DNA from: JALYOC01 sp036675345
GTDB taxonomy: Bacteria > Myxococcota > Myxococcia > Myxococcales > Myxococcaceae
Length of the DNA: 23,240 bases
Reading direction: 5' to 3'
NCBI GenBank assembly: GCA_036675345.1
Contig: JAKFFE010000012.1
Location: 1-23,240 of the forward strand
Position numbers and translations under genes: made by a program. A model generated the notes under the pieces. It was given only the letters and a program-made list of their open reading frames with translations. It made no database searches and had not been told where the DNA came from. Shown one piece after another: positions 21,206 through 23,240 of this stretch (position 1 is the stretch's first letter; each line of letters opens with the position of its first letter).

Positions 21206-22417
21206 ATGCTTGCTGAGAATGATCACCGGTCCCTCGGACCGCGGCTGCAGCTGTTCCACCTTCAAGAAGAGTCTCCCGGCGGCGTCTTCTGGCACCCGCG
21301 CGGATGGGTGCTGTACCGGTTGCTGGAGGCGCGGCTCCGCGAAGAGCTGTTGGCCGGGGGCTACCAGGAGGTGCGATCGCCCCAGGTGCTGCACCGCGCG
21401 TTGTGGGAGCGCAGCGGCCACTGGCAGCACTTCCGCCCGGACATGCTCCTGCTGGATGGGGGGGAGGAGGAGCCGGCCTTCGCGCTCAAACCGGTGAGCT
21501 GCCCGGGGCATCTGCAGCTGGCCGCCCACCGCGGCCTCTCCTACCGCGACCTGCCGCTGCGGCTGGCGGAGTTCGGACTGTGCCATCGCAAGGAATCCTC
21601 CGGCGCGCTGCACGGGCTCTTCCGGCTGCGTCAGTTCTGCCAGGACGACGGCCACCTGTTCTGCGCTCCGGATCAGGTGGCGGCCGAGCTGCGGGCATTC
21701 TGTGCCCGCCTCCCCCAGCTCTATCGGGACTTCGGCTTCCAGCAGATCGAGGTCCTGCTCTCCGGCCGCCCCGAGCGCAGCGGAGGCGACTCGCGGGACT
21801 GGGAGTGGGCGGAGGGGATGCTGCGGGAGGCGGCCGAGTCCGCGGGCTTCTCCCCCCGCCCGCAGCCGGGCCAGGGCGCCTTCTACGGACCGAAGCTGGA
21901 GTTCGGCCTGCGCGATGCGGCGGGGCGCCTCTGGCAGTGTGGGACCCTGCAGCTGGATGTGATCTTGCCCGCCCGGTTCGGGGTCTCCTACGTGGACGCC
22001 GCCGGACAGCACCAGGTCCCGGTGATGATCCACCGCGCGCTGCTGGGGAGCCTGGAGCGCTTCATCGGCATCCTGCTGGAACAGCACGGGGCCGCGCTCC
22101 CGATCTGGCTCGCGCCCCAGCAGGTGGTGCTGGTGCAGGTCGGTGAGGAGGCGGCGGATTACGCCGGCCGGGTGCTGGCGAAGCTGGAGGCGCTGGGCCT
22201 GCGCGCGGGGCGCGACTGCCGGGAGGTCTCCTTGGGGAGGAAGGTCCACGACGCCCACCTCTCCGGGGTTCCGTTCGTGGCGGTGGTGGGCCGACGGGAG
22301 GCCGCCGACGGCAGCCTCTCCCTGCGTGAGCGCGGCGGGCAGGTGCAGTCGCTGAGCCTGGAGGCGGCCCTGTGTCGGGTGGTGCAGGCCTCGCTCCAGG
22401 GCGGGGACCGGCGATGA
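21206..22417 (+). CDS. Short threonyl-tRNA synthetase lacking TGS and editing domains
   Basis: A 403-residue class II synthetase that aligns with bacterial ThrRS from the start of the catalytic core to the end. It begins ENDHRSLGPRLQLFHLQEESPGGVFWHPRGW (motif 1 region). Zinc ligands are all present: Cys99 (KPVSCPGH), His150 (QDDGH) and His276 (VPVMIHRALLGS). Motif 2 is EFGLCHRKESSGALHGLFRLRQF with Arg128. YGPKLEFGLRD and WQCGTLQLDVILPARFG follow, and motif 3 has Arg285 in GSLERFIGIL. Residues about 302-390 are the anticodon-binding domain (LAPQQVVLVQVG). The TGS domain and the editing domain (about the first 240 residues of E. coli ThrRS) are absent, not merely mis-started: no family-like sequence precedes the ATG, and CGGAG lies upstream. 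Probably a second, non-editing ThrRS; a full thrS is expected elsewhere. Confidence 0.9.
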   Translation: MLAENDHRSLGPRLQLFHLQEESPGGVFWHPRGWVLYRLLEARLREELLAGGYQEVRSPQVLHRALWERSGHWQHFRPDMLLLDGGEEEPAFALKPVSCPGHLQLAAHRGLSYRDLPLRLAEFGLCHRKESSGALHGLFRLRQFCQDDGHLFCAPDQVAAELRAFCARLPQLYRDFGFQQIEVLLSGRPERSGGDSRDWEWAEGMLREAAESAGFSPRPQPGQGAFYGPKLEFGLRDAAGRLWQCGTLQLDVILPARFGVSYVDAAGQHQVPVMIHRALLGSLERFIGILLEQHGAALPIWLAPQQVVLVQVGEEAADYAGRVLAKLEALGLRAGRDCREVSLGRKVHDAHLSGVPFVAVVGRREAADGSLSLRERGGQVQSLSLEAALCRVVQASLQGGDRR

Positions 22418-22626
22418 CGTCGCGTACCAGGGCCTGCTGGAGCAAACCCTTCAGCTCGCCCAGCCTCGCCCCGGGTTCAGCCCGGCGCTCACACGGGCCG
22501 CTCTGCTTTGAGCCCGGCCCCCTGGAAACCGAGACCGCCCCCCTTCTGCCACCTGCCGAGCAGCCTGGCAGGGGGGGAGGCGTTCTCTCGTGGCGTCTCC
22601 GCCCGATCGGCATTACCTCACCGGTC

Positions 22627-23103
22627 ATGGCCGAAACCTCACCGACCAAGAAGGTCTGCGTCTTCTGTGGAGGCGATGCCGATCCGGCGGTCGCCCTGGA
22701 TCGCTTTGGCGCCCACTCGTGCCTGGAGTGTGTGGGCCGGCTGGGCAAGCTGGTCGGCGCCGGCGCCCCCTCGCTGCTGGAGCTGTGGCCGATGCTGGCC
22801 GCGGACGACAGCGAGGCCCTGGAGCCGGAGCCGAAGGTCCGCCGCAATGACGGCTCCTCGGTGGAGCTGCGGGAGGTCACCGCCGAGCTCAAGCGCGAGC
22901 TGAGCCCCGACAAGCGGGTGCAGCTGGCGATCACCTACGGGGGCCTGAGCATGTGGCGCGAGCAGATCCTGGAGTGCGCCCAGGTGCTGCAATCCGATGC
23001 TCCCCAGGAGGTGGTGCAGCAGGCCTCCGACCTGCTCTTCTCCCGCGCCCTCTACCGGTCCAAGGACCTGGAGGCGCTGCGCGGGCGGCTGTACCCCGCC
23101 TAG
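22627..23103 (+). CDS. ClpX-type zinc-ribbon protein of unknown function
   Basis: A 158-residue protein. Cys11-x2-Cys14 and Cys32-x2-Cys35 (VCVFCGG...SCLECVGRLGKLV) resemble the N-terminal C4 zinc-binding domain of ClpX in spacing and flanking residues. No AAA+ ATPase follows. Residues 40-60 form an amphipathic helix, 62-72 an acidic linker, and 84-158 a helical domain (ELREVTAELKRELSPDKRVQLAITY...ASDLLFSRALYRSKDLEALRGRLYP). It could be an adaptor or regulator that uses the zinc domain for dimerisation; this is inference. The ATG at 22627 lies about 210 bp after the ThrRS gene. The 22418-22626 gap holds a small GC hairpin near 22557-22580 and nothing else clear. Confidence 0.72.
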   Translation: MAETSPTKKVCVFCGGDADPAVALDRFGAHSCLECVGRLGKLVGAGAPSLLELWPMLAADDSEALEPEPKVRRNDGSSVELREVTAELKRELSPDKRVQLAITYGGLSMWREQILECAQVLQSDAPQEVVQQASDLLFSRALYRSKDLEALRGRLYPA

Positions 23104-23142
23104 CGCGAGTGGCTAGGTGTGAAGTCTCAGGACGTTGTTCCC

Positions 23143-23180
23143 ACCCGCGGGTAGCGGCAGGTAACTGTCCACCCGCGGGG
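23143..23180. promoter_or_regulatory. Twin palindromes, possible operator pair
   Basis: ACCCGCGGGT (23143-23152) and ACCCGCGGGG (23171-23180) share the core palindrome CCCGCGGG, each preceded by CC. Their starts are 28 bp apart. They lie upstream of the hairpin and the possible start codon at the window edge. Confidence 0.35.
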
Positions 23181-23223
23181 CTCTGTGGATTGCTGGGAGT
23201 TGCGAGCAACCAGCTTCACAGAG
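23181..23223 (+). promoter_or_regulatory. Long imperfect hairpin in a probable 5' leader
   Basis: CTCTGTG (23181-23187) pairs with CACAGAG (23217-23223), GCTG with CAGC, and GTTGC with GCAAC around a two-base GA loop, with small internal loops between. That gives 16 pairs in 43 bases. There is no T-run after it, so it is not an ordinary terminator. It ends about 10 bases before a possible start codon and could affect translation of the next gene. Confidence 0.45.
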
Positions 23224-23233
23224 GGACCCACGG

Positions 23234-23240
23234 ATGAACT
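23234..23240 (+). CDS. Possible start of a gene cut by the window edge
   Basis: ATG at 23234 with GAGGGA (23221-23226) seven bases upstream. Only two full codons (Met-Asn) are visible, so nothing can be said about the product. The preceding hairpin and twin palindromes make a regulated start plausible. Confidence 0.25.

Overview
The window is very GC-rich, with strong GC bias at third codon positions, long accidental open frames opposite most real genes, and many GTG starts. Gene content points to the Myxococcota (former Deltaproteobacteria), possibly an uncultured lineage: a small cysteine-rich lipoprotein with a C-x3-C-x5-C-x5-C pattern, a monofunctional GT51 transglycosylase with an AsmA-like front part, a cytosolic M61 peptidase with a PDZ tail, a wHTH plus STAS-like (DUF4325) regulator and two consecutive lipoproteins. 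The assignment is by protein style only; no rRNA or other phylogenetic marker lies in the window.

Layout. Positions 1-900 are mobile-element debris: an 8-copy perfect 17-bp tandem repeat runs straight into two successive truncated istB (IS21-type helper ATPase) fragments, each preceded by the same 17-mers and followed by the same element-tip repeats. 897-2052 holds no gene I can defend. 2053-9176 is a housekeeping/stress block: wHTH-STAS-like regulator, Fe/Mn superoxide dismutase with a clear terminator, an SDR reductase, a GT51 peptidoglycan transglycosylase, a small lipoprotein, a small orphan protein and a KefB/KefC-type K+/H+ antiporter. 9265-13015 is a compact metabolic group: putative esterase, FAD/NAD(P)-binding oxidoreductase, cysteine dioxygenase (CDO) and ATP-grasp ligase. 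The CDO and the FAD protein share a short divergent promoter region, and the ATP-grasp gene follows CDO by 42 bp. This could be a cysteine/sulfinate-linked small-molecule pathway (inference).

13016-15370 is the most unusual part. A 10-copy 31/32-bp tandem array, a translationally coupled two-lipoprotein operon, and a 10-copy array of exactly 52 bp per unit follow each other. In the 52-bp array the two 9-bp arms of a palindrome are invariant in every unit while the loop and linker drift. Both periods are close to whole numbers of B-DNA turns (3 and 5). 15376-16997 looks like accessory cargo: a DUF4304 protein divergent from two small unknown genes, with an AT-rich palindromic intergenic region between them. 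17078-19558 holds a GNAT acetyltransferase divergent from the M61 aminopeptidase. 19559-21205 is a long region without intact genes, containing a small inverted-repeat element, an 11-12-bp GGTCGA array, a 38-bp duplication and a coding-like remnant. 21206-23103 encodes a short threonyl-tRNA synthetase with no TGS or editing domain, and a ClpX-type zinc-ribbon protein. The last 130 bases carry twin palindromes and a strong hairpin just before a possible start codon at the edge.

Overall, at least seven unrelated tandem-repeat families occupy the intergenic spaces, often starting at or within a few bases of a stop codon. Several convergent gene pairs leave almost no space between stops. Functions given for enzymes rest on recognisable family motifs; statements about the repeat arrays and the metabolic cluster are inference.
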